Below are positions 1-7,799 of a stretch of 64,000 nt of DNA, piece after piece. A program made the position numbers and the translations under genes. The notes beneath the pieces are model-generated. The model had not been told where the DNA came from and did no database searches. It saw nothing but the letters and a program-made list of their open reading frames with translations. This DNA comes from Silicimonas algicola (GTDB taxonomy: Bacteria; Pseudomonadota; Alphaproteobacteria; Rhodobacterales; Rhodobacteraceae), in NCBI RefSeq assembly GCF_003148765.1, contig NZ_QGGV01000010.1:1-64000 (forward strand), in the 5' to 3' direction. Every line of letters starts with the position of its first letter. Position 1 is the stretch's first letter.

Positions 1-395
1 CCCGAAGCGCCATAGGATGTGGCTTGCCCATCTCGGACCCCCATATCTGCCCTGCAGGCAGAGAATCATACAGCCGACTTCATGGGAATCCTGAATCGAA
101 TCGACCGCAACACGCTCTAGAAAGGAGTACGGTTTTTTTGTATTTTAGTGTTGGCGCCAGATCCCGATGAAGCAGTATGGCGCTCTGAGAGACCGCTTTC
201 GCCCCTCCTGGCACCGGGACCGGTTAACAGCCCCTTCCGCATAACTCTCGAAAGAACGGAAAATCCGCCGCAACCGGATTGGGAGAACGCTTTCGCGAGG
301 GGTAAGTGGCGGAGCGATAGGAGTTCGAACCACTGGATCGCCCTTCGATCGCTCCGATCACCTTGCTTAGAGCGGCTCTAGAATGTAGAGGACCG
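1..395. other. 395-bp left margin without a convincing gene
   Basis: No coding frame here looks real: the two short open frames oppose each other and have no ribosome site or recognisable product. The stretch lies downstream of the terminase gene. It holds a tRNA-like inverted repeat (annotated separately) and two copies of GCTCTAGAA, at about 114 and 374. Composition is less GC-rich than the housekeeping part of the window. Confidence 0.6.
307..355 (-). other. tRNA-like hairpin / candidate attachment-site remnant
   Basis: Read on the minus strand, this 49-nt block has a perfect 8-bp stem (GGAGCGAT at 348-355 with ATCGCTCC at 311-318), a discriminator G and a CCA end. The 29-nt interior contains GGTTCGAA, the T-loop signature. 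There is no D arm or anticodon arm, and the T stem pairs poorly. Its last 25 nt (307-331) match the 3' end of the tRNA-Ser gene at 6673-6697 in 21 positions, in the same orientation. That arrangement is expected of an att site left by integration into a tRNA 3' end. It may instead be an unrelated tRNA fragment or a chance hairpin. Confidence 0.45.
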
Positions 396-1829
396 TCACC
401 ACCTTCCGATCACACGGCTACGATTCCTCGGATTATGTCGGCTTCGTTTGTAAGGATGTGCAAAGAACCAGACAGCTTGTGACAGGGCATCTACCTGATC
501 ATCGTACTCACCGTTCGGAAAGGCCTGCAATTCCTCGATCAGATCCTGCAGCCAGCTGGCCTTCATGGGCAGGAAAACCCTACCGTCCTCCATGGCCACC
601 ATGGCGCGGTCCATCCTGATCTCCTTCGACTCTGTGGGCTTGAACCATTGGACCACCGCCCGTCGAACCTCGCGCGGGTAGTACTCCCAAAGTTCTTCCG
701 CCAGGGCGCGACCACTTGAAGCCAATTCGATCAGGTAGAAGTCGGCGTCGAACTCGTCGAACGCTGCAATTGCCGCTTTCTTGAGGTTCGGAAACGACCA
801 ACGGCCTCGGCCACTGGCGACAAGGTAAAGACGACCATCGCTTATCTGCCAGACCTGGATCACCGAATAAGATCCCGAGTCTGATCCCGAGGCCGCATCA
901 ATGCTCAAGAAACGCGCGTCCCAAACCTTTGGGAACTCGCTGTGGCGCTGGAACAGCGACACGTCTATGTAGCCGCCACCGGCGGGAAGCGGTGCCTGGA
1001 GATACTGCGCACTGTATCCCGCAGTTCCCATGGCGACCTTGCGCTGCTCCAGAAACTCGGCGGGCAGAAGCTCAGGGTGGAGCAATTCACCTTTCACATA
1101 CTGATACGTCGCGTCCGGTCCGATCGGAATCGACTGGTCAACCTCCGCCTTTGCCGGCAGTGAGAGCATATTCCAGGGTTCAAGCTGCCGGAGAAATGCC
1201 GCCGGGTCGTTCATGGCAAGCCGTTGCATCACCAAAACTATGATGCCTTCGGAGCCTTTGTTGAAGCGCCCCATCAGAACGTTTGCAATCCAGTGGTTCA
1301 CCTTCGCGCACGCCGCCTCATTCAGAGCGTCCGAGGCATCAAGCGTATCATCCAGGATCATGATGTCGGCGCCTAGGCCCGTGATCTTACTGCCGACCGA
1401 ATACGCCTTGCGGAAGCCACCTTCGCTCGTCTTCAGCATGAGAGCAGTATCCTTATCCGCCTTCGGCACCATGGTCGGGAAGGCGTCCGTGTACCAAACG
1501 GACTCTATGACGGTCCGGAACGCAGCATGATGTTCCTCGGCGAGATCAAGGCTGTGCGATACCACAAAGATTTGCATAGTCGGGTCGTGCCCCAGCACAA
1601 AGGCAGGCCAGGCGATAGAGATAATCATGGATTTCAACGTCCGGGGAGGAACGTTGACCATAACGCGCTTCGTCTCACCGTTCATCACGCAGGACAGGAG
1701 CCAAGTAATGGCGTCGATATGCCAGTTGTGAAGGTATTCCTGCCCGGGGTTCAGTGTATGGAAGACCTTTTCGACGAAGGCGGGAAAATCTTGGCGGAGT
1801 ACGGCGTTCATTTCAGAGTTTGTCGCCAT
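396..1829 (-). CDS. phage-type terminase large subunit
   Basis: Predicted 477-aa DNA-packaging motor protein, an ATPase plus nuclease that cleaves and translocates DNA into a capsid. The N-terminal half has a Walker A-like VPPRTLKS segment and a Walker B-like ADIMILDD. The C-terminal half has an RNase H-like nuclease pattern beginning LSIDAASG and ending DDQVDALSQA. I start it at the ATG of MATNSEM, 4 bp after the DUF5681 stop; an upstream ATG would add 37 residues of poor character and overlap the preceding gene. It is the last of three co-oriented genes. No portal, capsid or tail gene follows in the window, so it may be a relic or part of a satellite. Confidence 0.9.
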   Translation of the reverse strand: MATNSEMNAVLRQDFPAFVEKVFHTLNPGQEYLHNWHIDAITWLLSCVMNGETKRVMVNVPPRTLKSMIISIAWPAFVLGHDPTMQIFVVSHSLDLAEEHHAAFRTVIESVWYTDAFPTMVPKADKDTALMLKTSEGGFRKAYSVGSKITGLGADIMILDDTLDASDALNEAACAKVNHWIANVLMGRFNKGSEGIIVLVMQRLAMNDPAAFLRQLEPWNMLSLPAKAEVDQSIPIGPDATYQYVKGELLHPELLPAEFLEQRKVAMGTAGYSAQYLQAPLPAGGGYIDVSLFQRHSEFPKVWDARFLSIDAASGSDSGSYSVIQVWQISDGRLYLVASGRGRWSFPNLKKAAIAAFDEFDADFYLIELASSGRALAEELWEYYPREVRRAVVQWFKPTESKEIRMDRAMVAMEDGRVFLPMKASWLQDLIEELQAFPNGEYDDQVDALSQAVWFFAHPYKRSRHNPRNRSRVIGRW

Positions 1830-1833
1830 AAAT

Positions 1834-2226
1834 CTAGTCCTCCACACCGGAACCCGTGCGTCCGAGGCGACGCCGCACGAAGTTCTCGAGAATTTGCAGG
1901 TCTTCTTCGGTTGGCGGGAGTGACGCATCCTCAGCAGCATGCGTCTCCGGGAAGTATCGGTTGATCTGCCGCATGAGTTCCGCGATGGCCTTCTTGTCGC
2001 CTGCGAGAGCCATATTGATCAGCAACTTGGTCAGACCACGCATGACCGAGGCCTTGAGTTTCTTGTCGCCGACCTTCATGACGATCTCGTTAGCGAGCTC
2101 CTCTCGGAGGACGGTGGCGAAGCGCTCCTGCTCCGTGCGCCTACCTGCCGGGTTGCCGGATTGGCCCTTCTTGAACCGTCCATGTTCCGGGGGCCTGCGA
2201 TAGCCCACATCGTAACCGTCAGACAT
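1834..2226 (-). CDS. DUF5681 domain protein, terminase-associated
   Basis: A 130-aa basic protein with the characteristic N-terminal pattern RPPEHGRFKKGQSGNPAGRR of the DUF5681 family. Members commonly sit directly upstream of phage terminase large subunits. The gene overlaps the methylase stop by 8 bp and ends 4 bp before the terminase start, so the three are probably translated together. By position a small-terminase or DNA-recognition role is plausible, but that is inference; the domain itself is uncharacterised. Confidence 0.85.
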   Translation of the reverse strand: MSDGYDVGYRRPPEHGRFKKGQSGNPAGRRTEQERFATVLREELANEIVMKVGDKKLKASVMRGLTKLLINMALAGDKKAIAELMRQINRYFPETHAAEDASLPPTEEDLQILENFVRRRLGRTGSGVED

Positions 2227-3673
2227 TTGGATCCTCCTCGTCCGGAGCCGGCAGAAGCTTCACCGCGCGCCTGGCCGAGACAGCCTCATAGGTCTCACCG
2301 GTTTCCGCATGAATGACCTTTTGCCCGGTCAGGTCCATCCAGCGCCGAAGCGCAAGGTCGACATAGCGAGGTTCGATCTCGACACCGACGCAGCGCCGAC
2401 GCGATGACTCGGCAGCAATCAGCGTCGATCCAGACCCCAGGAAGCAGTCGAGGACCACGTCGCCTGGTGCTGTGACATCAAGAATGGCGTCGCGAACCAT
2501 CGCCACCGGTTTCACGGTCGGATGCACGGTGAAGTCATCCTCGTCCGTCTTGCCGCTAGTGGCGCCACCGTATTCCCAGACGTTAGAGCGGTTGCGCCCA
2601 AACCGGCCGAGCTGGACATTGTTGCGATGCCGCGCACCGGGCTTGCGAAGGACGAACACCAACTCGTGCTGCGACCTGTAGAGCGTTCCCATGCCTGGCG
2701 CGCGTTTGACCCACACCGCCAGGTTGATCTGCTCGACACCGAGTTGCAGAAGCGTCTCGTTCAACTCCGACACATGACGCCAGTCCATGAAGATAAAGGC
2801 AACGCCGCCGGAACGCAGCAGAGCAATTGAGGGCCCCAGACATTCGACGAGAAACCGGACAAACTCCACCGGCTGCATCTCGCCGCTTGCTTCGGCGAAC
2901 TCCGCGTGTCGCCCGTTGACGGTGCTGACATGGCCGCTGATCTTGACATTCCAAGGGGGGTCCGTAATCAGCATGGCCGCTTCACGCGCAACACCGCCGT
3001 GGGCGAGTTCGCCCATGTCCTGCGCACGACCGCAGAAAATCCGGTGATGGCCGGCAATCCAAACGTCTCCGGGACGGGTTACTTGGCTCAAGCCATCCGC
3101 AGCCAAGCCATCCAGGTCATCCAGAGGATCTTCGTCGGATGCACCAACTGAATGGTCCTGGAGGATGACATCGATCTCGGGCACTTTGAATCCGGTCACT
3201 TCCAGATCGACCCCTATCTGGAGCAAGTCGGCAAACTCGATCCGCAGTGTCTCGTTATCCCACTCACCGCTTTCCTGCAGCTTGTTCAACGACAGCGCCA
3301 ACCTGCGCAGGTCCACGTCAGAAAGATCACCGACCAAGATGCGGGGCAGTTGCTCGGCTCCAAGCCGGCTGGCGGCCTCAAGCCTGATGTGGCCATCTAC
3401 AACCTCATATCTTTCGCCACTCGCACCATGACGAACGAGGATCGGTACGCGGAAGCCAAAGGTCTCGATCGCTTGAACAACGGCTTCTACTTGTTTCTCG
3501 AGCGCACGCCGAACTCGACGTGGCCCCGCATCGATGAGCGCGATGGCCAACCACAGGATGCACATCTCCCCGAAAAGATCGTTCTTCAGGTTGTTTGGCT
3601 CGCGCGGAATGTCGAAAGGCTTCGCCGGTGAACCGGAGACCTCGCTCAGGACTTTTTTTGACTTGGGTTCCAT
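2219..3673 (-). CDS. ParB/Srx-fold plus N4/N6 DNA methyltransferase fusion
   Basis: Predicted 484-aa two-domain protein. Residues about 50-150 resemble a ParB N-terminal nuclease-like domain (VVDGHIRLEAASRLGAEQLP). The C-terminal half is an amino-methyltransferase with the catalytic motif DPPWN and, later, the SAM-binding motif DCFLGSGSTL; this order fits the beta class. Such fusions are common in alphaproteobacterial prophages, where they modify phage or host DNA. The start is fixed by an AGGAGGT ribosome site four bases upstream; a longer frame reading through from further upstream is less likely. No cognate restriction gene is adjacent, so it is probably an orphan methylase. Confidence 0.9.
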   Translation of the reverse strand: MEPKSKKVLSEVSGSPAKPFDIPREPNNLKNDLFGEMCILWLAIALIDAGPRRVRRALEKQVEAVVQAIETFGFRVPILVRHGASGERYEVVDGHIRLEAASRLGAEQLPRILVGDLSDVDLRRLALSLNKLQESGEWDNETLRIEFADLLQIGVDLEVTGFKVPEIDVILQDHSVGASDEDPLDDLDGLAADGLSQVTRPGDVWIAGHHRIFCGRAQDMGELAHGGVAREAAMLITDPPWNVKISGHVSTVNGRHAEFAEASGEMQPVEFVRFLVECLGPSIALLRSGGVAFIFMDWRHVSELNETLLQLGVEQINLAVWVKRAPGMGTLYRSQHELVFVLRKPGARHRNNVQLGRFGRNRSNVWEYGGATSGKTDEDDFTVHPTVKPVAMVRDAILDVTAPGDVVLDCFLGSGSTLIAAESSRRRCVGVEIEPRYVDLALRRWMDLTGQKVIHAETGETYEAVSARRAVKLLPAPDEEDPNV

Positions 3674-4047
3674 ATGACCTCCTGCATGCTTACCAGGAGG
3701 CGACGAAGACGGCTGTGCGGTACACGGAAGCAATACGCTCAGCTCATCCACGTCGTGACCCTCCTGGATCACGGTGGACGAACCGCGGGTAATAGACTTC
3801 CTGTCGTTGCCGGGTTCTATCTAGGCCTTCTGAGTGGCACAGTATCCCCTCCCTGTCAACCGCACCTACCCCACAACCCATTGGGATAGTTGACAAACGG
3901 TTTGGAGGGCGACACGGTCTTGCCCTTCGCAGGTTAGACTGGACTTCCTCGGCGAACGGAGCGTCAGTGGCGAAGCGCCCGGCCGGTCCGGGCTTTCCTC
4001 GGTGAGGGCCGGCACGGTGTCGACCCGGGCAAACAGAGGAGACCAGG
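3674..4047. promoter_or_regulatory. divergent intergenic region with inverted TTGACA boxes
   Basis: This gap separates two divergently read gene sets of the island. TGTCAAC (3854-3860) and GTTGACA (3889-3895) form a perfect 7-bp inverted repeat 28 nt apart. Each contains a -35-like TTGACA on the strand that would drive its own side. I see no convincing -10 hexamer at the right distance on either strand, so the repeat could equally be an operator. No coding frame in the gap is persuasive. Confidence 0.35.
3677..3683 (-). promoter_or_regulatory. consensus ribosome binding site of the ParB-methylase
   Basis: Minus-strand AGGAGGT lies four bases before the ATG at 3673. It is a perfect anti-16S match and decides the start over the upstream in-frame ATG at 3772. 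Confidence 0.8.
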
Positions 4048-4290
4048 ATGAGCAAATCCACTGACGTCAAACCGCGCAAGACCAAGTCAGCGACCCTAAG
4101 GCGGCTCTTGTCGCGGAAGGCAGGGGCGGACCTCGCGACCCTTCAGGAGGCCACCGGGTGGCAGCCGCATTCGGTGCGGGCGGCGCTCAGCACCCTCCGA
4201 AAGGCGGGCTTCCGCGTCGATCGGACAGAGCCAAGATCCGAGGGTGGCGCGCCCGTCTACCGGATCACGGCAAGTCCGGAGGGGGCATGA
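4048..4290 (+). CDS. DUF3489 domain protein
   Basis: An 80-aa protein with a winged-helix-like core: KTKSATLRRLLSRKAGADL is followed by ATLQEATGWQPHSVRAALST and ends in GGAPVYRIT. The DUF3489 family consists of short helix-turn-helix proteins found beside serine recombinases and DUF2924 genes in alphaproteobacteria. Its stop overlaps the next start (ATGA), so the genes are translationally coupled. A role as recombinase-associated regulator or directionality factor is inference from position. Confidence 0.85.
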   Translation: MSKSTDVKPRKTKSATLRRLLSRKAGADLATLQEATGWQPHSVRAALSTLRKAGFRVDRTEPRSEGGAPVYRITASPEGA

Positions 4291-4694
4291 CGCTCCCGAC
4301 GGTGCCGGAGATCGAAGCAATGGACCGGGCGGCACTTGTTGCCGCCTGGTCCGGGATGTTCGGCAAACCGGTCCCCAAGAGCCTCAGCCAGCCTTTCCTC
4401 CGCCGATTTCTGGCCTTCGAGGTCCAGGCCCGCCGGATGGGAGGGCTGCCAAAGGGCTTCGTGAAGGACCTGGACCGGTACCGGGCGAGGCATGTCGCGC
4501 CGGCCGGGTCGGACCTCAAACCGGGCGGCCGGCTGCTCCGGGAGTGGAACGGCATAACCCACGTCGTCCAGGTCACCGAAGATGGCTTCCGTTGGAACAG
4601 CGCGAGTTACCGCTCCCTCTCGGCGGTCGCTCGCGCCATCACCGGCGCGCGCTGGTCCGGTCCCCGGTTCTTCGGCCTGGGAGAGGCTCGATGA
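4287..4694 (+). CDS. DUF2924 domain protein
   Basis: A 135-aa protein matching the DUF2924 pattern: LVAAWSGMFGKPVPKSLSQ near the N terminus, a central GGRLLREWNGITHVVQVTED, and a C-terminal YRSLSAVARAITG with GPRFFGL. The C-terminal pattern resembles the WRF/RAMA-type small domains associated with DNA metabolism. It overlaps both neighbours by the tetranucleotide ATGA and sits between a DUF3489 gene and the recombinase, the usual position of this family. The molecular function is unknown. Confidence 0.88.
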   Translation: MTLPTVPEIEAMDRAALVAAWSGMFGKPVPKSLSQPFLRRFLAFEVQARRMGGLPKGFVKDLDRYRARHVAPAGSDLKPGGRLLREWNGITHVVQVTEDGFRWNSASYRSLSAVARAITGARWSGPRFFGLGEAR

Positions 4695-6355
4695 TGGCTG
4701 TTGCGGCGAAGGTGCGCTGCGCGATCTACACCCGGAAGTCTTCCGACGAGGGACTGGAGCAGAGCTTCAACTCGCTCGACGCCCAGTACGAGGCCTGTGC
4801 CGCGTATGTCGCGAGCCAGAGGCAGGAGGGCTGGATCCTTGCGAAGGACCGTTTCGACGATGGTGGCGTCTCCGGGGGCACGCTCGAACGCCCCGCCCTG
4901 CAACAGCTGCTTTCCGAGATCGACGCGGGCCGCGTCGCGATGGTGGTGGTCTACAAGATCGACCGGCTCACCCGGTCCTTGGCGGACTTCGCCAAGCTGG
5001 TCGAACGACTGGATGCTTCGGGTTGTTCCTTTGTCTCAGTGACGCAGGCATTCAACACGGCCTCTTCGATGGGCCGACTCACCTTGAACGTCCTGCTGTC
5101 CTTCGCCCAGTTTGAACGGGAGGTGACCGCCGAGCGTATCCGCGACAAGATTGCCGCCTCGAAGAGGCAGGGAATGTGGATGGGCGGGATCGTCCCTCTC
5201 GGCTACGATCCCCATCCCGATCCCAAGGTCCGGGAACTCGTGGTCAACGAGGCCGAGGCCGAGACAGTGCGGACGATCTTCGATCTCTACGACCGCCATG
5301 GCAACCTCATCCTGGTGGCGCGCGAGGCCGCAGCGCTCGGGCTTCGGTCGAAGCGCTACGTGTTTCGGACCGGGCGTACTCAGGGCGGGAATGTCTTCTC
5401 CACCGGTCACATCCACAAGGTCCTCTTGAACCCGGTCTATCTCGGTCGCATCCGGCATAAGGAGCTAGTCTGGCCTGGGCGGCACCAGGCGATCCTCAAC
5501 GAGGATCTCTGGAACCGGGTCCAGGAGAACCTGCAGGCATCGGCGCGGCGCGGGAGGGGGCGAAGGTCCGACGCAGATCCGGCACTCCTCGCGGGCAAGC
5601 TCCGCGATGAGACCGGCGATCGGTTGACGCCGACCTCAACCATGAAGGCGGGTCGTCGGCACCGGTACTACGTCTCGAACCGGCTCGTTGCCGGTGGACC
5701 CGATCCCACCGGTTGGCGCCTGCCTGCCTCGAAACTTGAGAGCCTCGTCGCGGGGCTCGTCGCAGATCACCTCGAGCGGGCGGCCTCCGGACATCAATTG
5801 CTTACCGATCCCGACCTTAGGGCCGCTTCTGATCTTGCCACGGCTGCACGCGCCCTTGCAGCTTCCTTGCGTCGACCAGTCCCCTCACTACTCAGGGGCG
5901 TCCTCGTGTCAGGGGTTGTAGGGGCCAAAGAAATCTCCCTGAAGCTGGACCGTATTACCATCGCAACGGCCCTCTCCGTCTCAGCAGACAGCCTCGCATC
6001 GGAGGTCGGCAAGGTATCGGCAGAGGTCCGGTTGCGCCGGCGCGGGGTCGAAGTGAAGCTCATCGTCGGCGACCGGGCCGAGAAGCCCGATCCCGTCCTC
6101 TTAAAGACCCTGCAAGATGCTCATCGTTGGACCGCAGCTCTGCGGACTGGCACGCCTATGGGGGACCTCGCTGCAGAAGCCGGGCACCACGAGGTACATA
6201 TCCGGACCCGCGCGCCGTTCGCGTTTCTCTCGCCCCGGATCCAGCGCGCGATCGCAACCGGGACCCTGGCGCCGGAGCTGACGCTCCGACGAATGCTCGT
6301 TCTTGATATCCCCCTCGACTGGATCGAACAGGAACGGCTCTTCGGTCTCCCCTGA
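4691..6355 (+). CDS. large serine site-specific recombinase
   Basis: A 554-aa resolvase/invertase-type recombinase. The N-terminal catalytic domain has AIYTRKSSDEG with the likely nucleophile Ser17, followed by KIDRLTRS and FAQFEREVTAERIRDK. A recombinase DNA-binding domain follows (NPVYLGRIRHKELVWPGRH). The region equivalent to the zinc ribbon (AGKLRDETGDRLTP to RRHRYYVSN) has no cysteines, as in other members of this subgroup. The C terminus has a helix-turn-helix-like stretch ending IPLDWIEQERLFG. I start at the ATG overlapping the DUF2924 stop, because upstream residues in the same frame are out-of-frame readings of the preceding gene. It probably mobilises or rearranges the island. Confidence 0.93.
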   Translation: MMAVAAKVRCAIYTRKSSDEGLEQSFNSLDAQYEACAAYVASQRQEGWILAKDRFDDGGVSGGTLERPALQQLLSEIDAGRVAMVVVYKIDRLTRSLADFAKLVERLDASGCSFVSVTQAFNTASSMGRLTLNVLLSFAQFEREVTAERIRDKIAASKRQGMWMGGIVPLGYDPHPDPKVRELVVNEAEAETVRTIFDLYDRHGNLILVAREAAALGLRSKRYVFRTGRTQGGNVFSTGHIHKVLLNPVYLGRIRHKELVWPGRHQAILNEDLWNRVQENLQASARRGRGRRSDADPALLAGKLRDETGDRLTPTSTMKAGRRHRYYVSNRLVAGGPDPTGWRLPASKLESLVAGLVADHLERAASGHQLLTDPDLRAASDLATAARALAASLRRPVPSLLRGVLVSGVVGAKEISLKLDRITIATALSVSADSLASEVGKVSAEVRLRRRGVEVKLIVGDRAEKPDPVLLKTLQDAHRWTAALRTGTPMGDLAAEAGHHEVHIRTRAPFAFLSPRIQRAIATGTLAPELTLRRMLVLDIPLDWIEQERLFGLP

Positions 6356-6365
6356 TCCGAAGCGA

Positions 6366-6504
6366 ATTCCCTGCACATTCCCTGCTCGGAGGCGCAGGGA
6401 ATTGACTTGTAAGCAACTGTTTTGGATGAGCTTTGCCCGCCCGAAAGTGACGGAAACTGCGAGTATGCGGAAAATTCCCTGCAAATTCCCTGCCAGCAGG
6501 GAAT
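6366..6504. repeat. two clusters of ATTCCCTGC repeats with inverted copy
   Basis: Two near-identical arrangements lie about 108 bp apart, just after the recombinase gene. Each has ATTCCCTGC twice in direct orientation, 11 bp start to start (6366 and 6377; 6474 and 6485), then the reverse complement GCAGGGAAT (6394-6402; 6496-6504). The 317-bp space to the tRNA has no gene. The spacing of about one helical turn and the position beside a recombinase suggest protein-binding sites, possibly accessory recombination or regulatory sites; this is inference. Confidence 0.75.
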
Positions 6505-6672
6505 GTCCGGCCAAAACCGTACCCGCAGTTGCTGCCTCCGGAGACTCAGCGGCCAATTGCTACCTGACATGTCTCCGAGAGGCGTCTCCGTTCAGTGAGC
6601 ACGCAGACAAGTCGCGGGAATGTCGGGAGGATTTTCGGCCATTTTAAATTATATATCAATGGCTTAGGTGGC

Positions 6673-6762
6673 TGGCGGAGAGACAGGGATTCGAACCCTG
6701 GAGACGGTTTCCCGCCTACACACTTTCCAGGCGTGCGCCTTCGACCACTCGGCCACCTCTCC
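6673..6762 (-). tRNA. tRNA-Ser(GGA)
   Basis: A 90-nt class II tRNA on the minus strand. The acceptor stem is GGAGAGG paired with TCTCTCC (last pair G-U), with discriminator G and encoded CCA. The D arm starts TGGCCGAGTGGTCGAAGGC, the anticodon loop is CTGGAAA (anticodon GGA), there is a long variable arm, and the T loop is GGTTCGAAT. A long variable arm and G73 fit serine identity. Its 3' end faces the mobile-element genes, the usual geometry for tRNA-targeting islands. Confidence 0.97.
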
Positions 6763-6822
6763 GGCAGGCTGGCGTTTAGCAGCAATATCCGACCGGGATC
6801 AAGCGCAAGCCTGACGGTGTCG

Positions 6823-7635
6823 TCACTTCAATCCGAGGACGTCCAGCATGTCGTATTCGCCCGGCGAGCGACCCTGTCCCCAAAGCGCCGCCTTCAGGGC
6901 GCCTCGTGCGAAAAGGCTGCGGTCGGTGGCGATGTGGCGCAGGACGATCCGCTCGCCGGGCGCGGCGAAGATGACGTCGTGCTCGCCCACGATGTCGCCG
7001 CCCCGGATCGCCGAGAACCCGATGTGTCCGGCCTCGCGCGCACCAGTGATCCCGTCACGACCGCGATCCTCGACCGCACGCAGCGATACGCCGCGTCCAG
7101 CCGCCGCGGCCTCGCCCAGCATCAGTGCAGTGCCGGAGGGCGCATCCACCTTGTGACGGTGGTGCGCCTCGACGATCTCGATGTCGTAGTCCGTGTCCAA
7201 GGCCGCCGCGACACGCCGCGTGAGTTGCACCAGAAGATTGACGCCAAGGCTCATGTTCCCGGCGCGCACGATGGTCGCGTGACGCGCCGCTGCCCTCAGC
7301 TTCGCCAAATCTCCCTCGCTCAGACCTGTCGTGCCCACCACATGAACCGTGCGCGCCTGCGCCGCGATGGCGGCATGGGCGACGGTGGCCTCGGGCGTGG
7401 TGAAATCGATCACCGCCTGAGCCTCGGCGAAGGCCTCGAGCGGATCGTCCGACACCAAGATACCCTCCGGGGCACTAGGCAGCACGTCGGACAGCGACCG
7501 GCCGACCCAGGGGTTGCCCGGCTTCTCGACCGCGCCCGACAGGCGCAGCACGTCCGACCGCTGCAAGGCGCCGATCAGGATCCGCCCCATGCGCCCCGAA
7601 GCGCCCGTCACAACCACGTTCGGCAAGTCGTCCAT
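6823..7635 (-). CDS. dapB: 4-hydroxy-tetrahydrodipicolinate reductase
   Basis: A 270-aa cytoplasmic reductase of the diaminopimelate/lysine pathway; it reduces 4-hydroxy-tetrahydrodipicolinate with NAD(P)H. The N-terminal Rossmann motif is [10 protein letters not shown]. The catalytic and substrate signature around residues 156-170 ([15 protein letters not shown]) contains the conserved His pair, Lys162 and the DAPSGT loop. Length is normal for the family. It is transcribed away from rbfA across a 164-bp intergenic region, a common alphaproteobacterial arrangement. Confidence 0.96.
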   Translation of the reverse strand: MDDLPNVVVTGASGRMGRILIGALQRSDVLRLSGAVEKPGNPWVGRSLSDVLPSAPEGILVSDDPLEAFAEAQAVIDFTTPEATVAHAAIAAQARTVHVVGTTGLSEGDLAKLRAAARHATIVRAGNMSLGVNLLVQLTRRVAAALDTDYDIEIVEAHHRHKVDAPSGTALMLGEAAAAGRGVSLRAVEDRGRDGITGAREAGHIGFSAIRGGDIVGEHDVIFAAPGERIVLRHIATDRSLFARGALKAALWGQGRSPGEYDMLDVLGLK

Positions 7636-7708
7636 CGCACCCTCCCTATCCGCGCCTTCCTTACGCCAGCGGCTCCCATCCGCAAACCCGCAACTTCTTC
7701 AATCCGCA

Positions 7709-7755
7709 AATCCTCCGGGGGAGACGCCAAAGGCCGAGGGGGCGGAGCCCCTTGC
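7709..7755. repeat. GC-rich intergenic repeat, copy A
   Basis: A CCGGGGGAG start, an AAGGCC interior and a compact hairpin GGGGCGGAGCCCC (7739-7751) in the dapB-rbfA intergenic space. The same layout recurs at 10490-10546 and, shortened, at 32121-32146, which suggests a dispersed REP-like family. Confidence 0.5.
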
Positions 7756-7799
7756 ATCGCGACTTGTCCCGAGACGCTTCAAGGCCTAGATGCGAGGAC

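Larger units (their letters stand above)
307..6697. mobile_element. candidate genomic island on the 3' side of tRNA-Ser
   Basis: The segment between the tRNA-Ser 3' end and a degenerate direct copy of it carries only mobile-element genes: phage-type terminase, DUF5681, ParB-methylase, DUF3489, DUF2924 and a large serine recombinase. To the right of the tRNA the genes are core housekeeping. No tyrosine integrase is visible, and tRNA 3' ends are classically used by tyrosine integrases, so the integration mechanism is uncertain. The left limit is inferred only from the 21/25 repeat; the island could extend beyond the window. Confidence 0.4.

Noticed and set aside
307-382. A complete tRNA gene at the left margin
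   Set aside because: Only acceptor and T-loop elements can be drawn; D arm and anticodon arm are absent and the T stem is poorly paired.
3817-3895. Classical sigma-70 promoters for both island operons
   Set aside because: TTGACA boxes are present in both directions, but I could not find acceptable -10 hexamers at 16-18 bp, so I left it as an inverted repeat of uncertain role.
6366-6504. CRISPR array
   Set aside because: The repeats are 9 bp with 2-bp gaps and an inverted copy, far from the length and spacing of CRISPR repeats and spacers; no cas genes are present.
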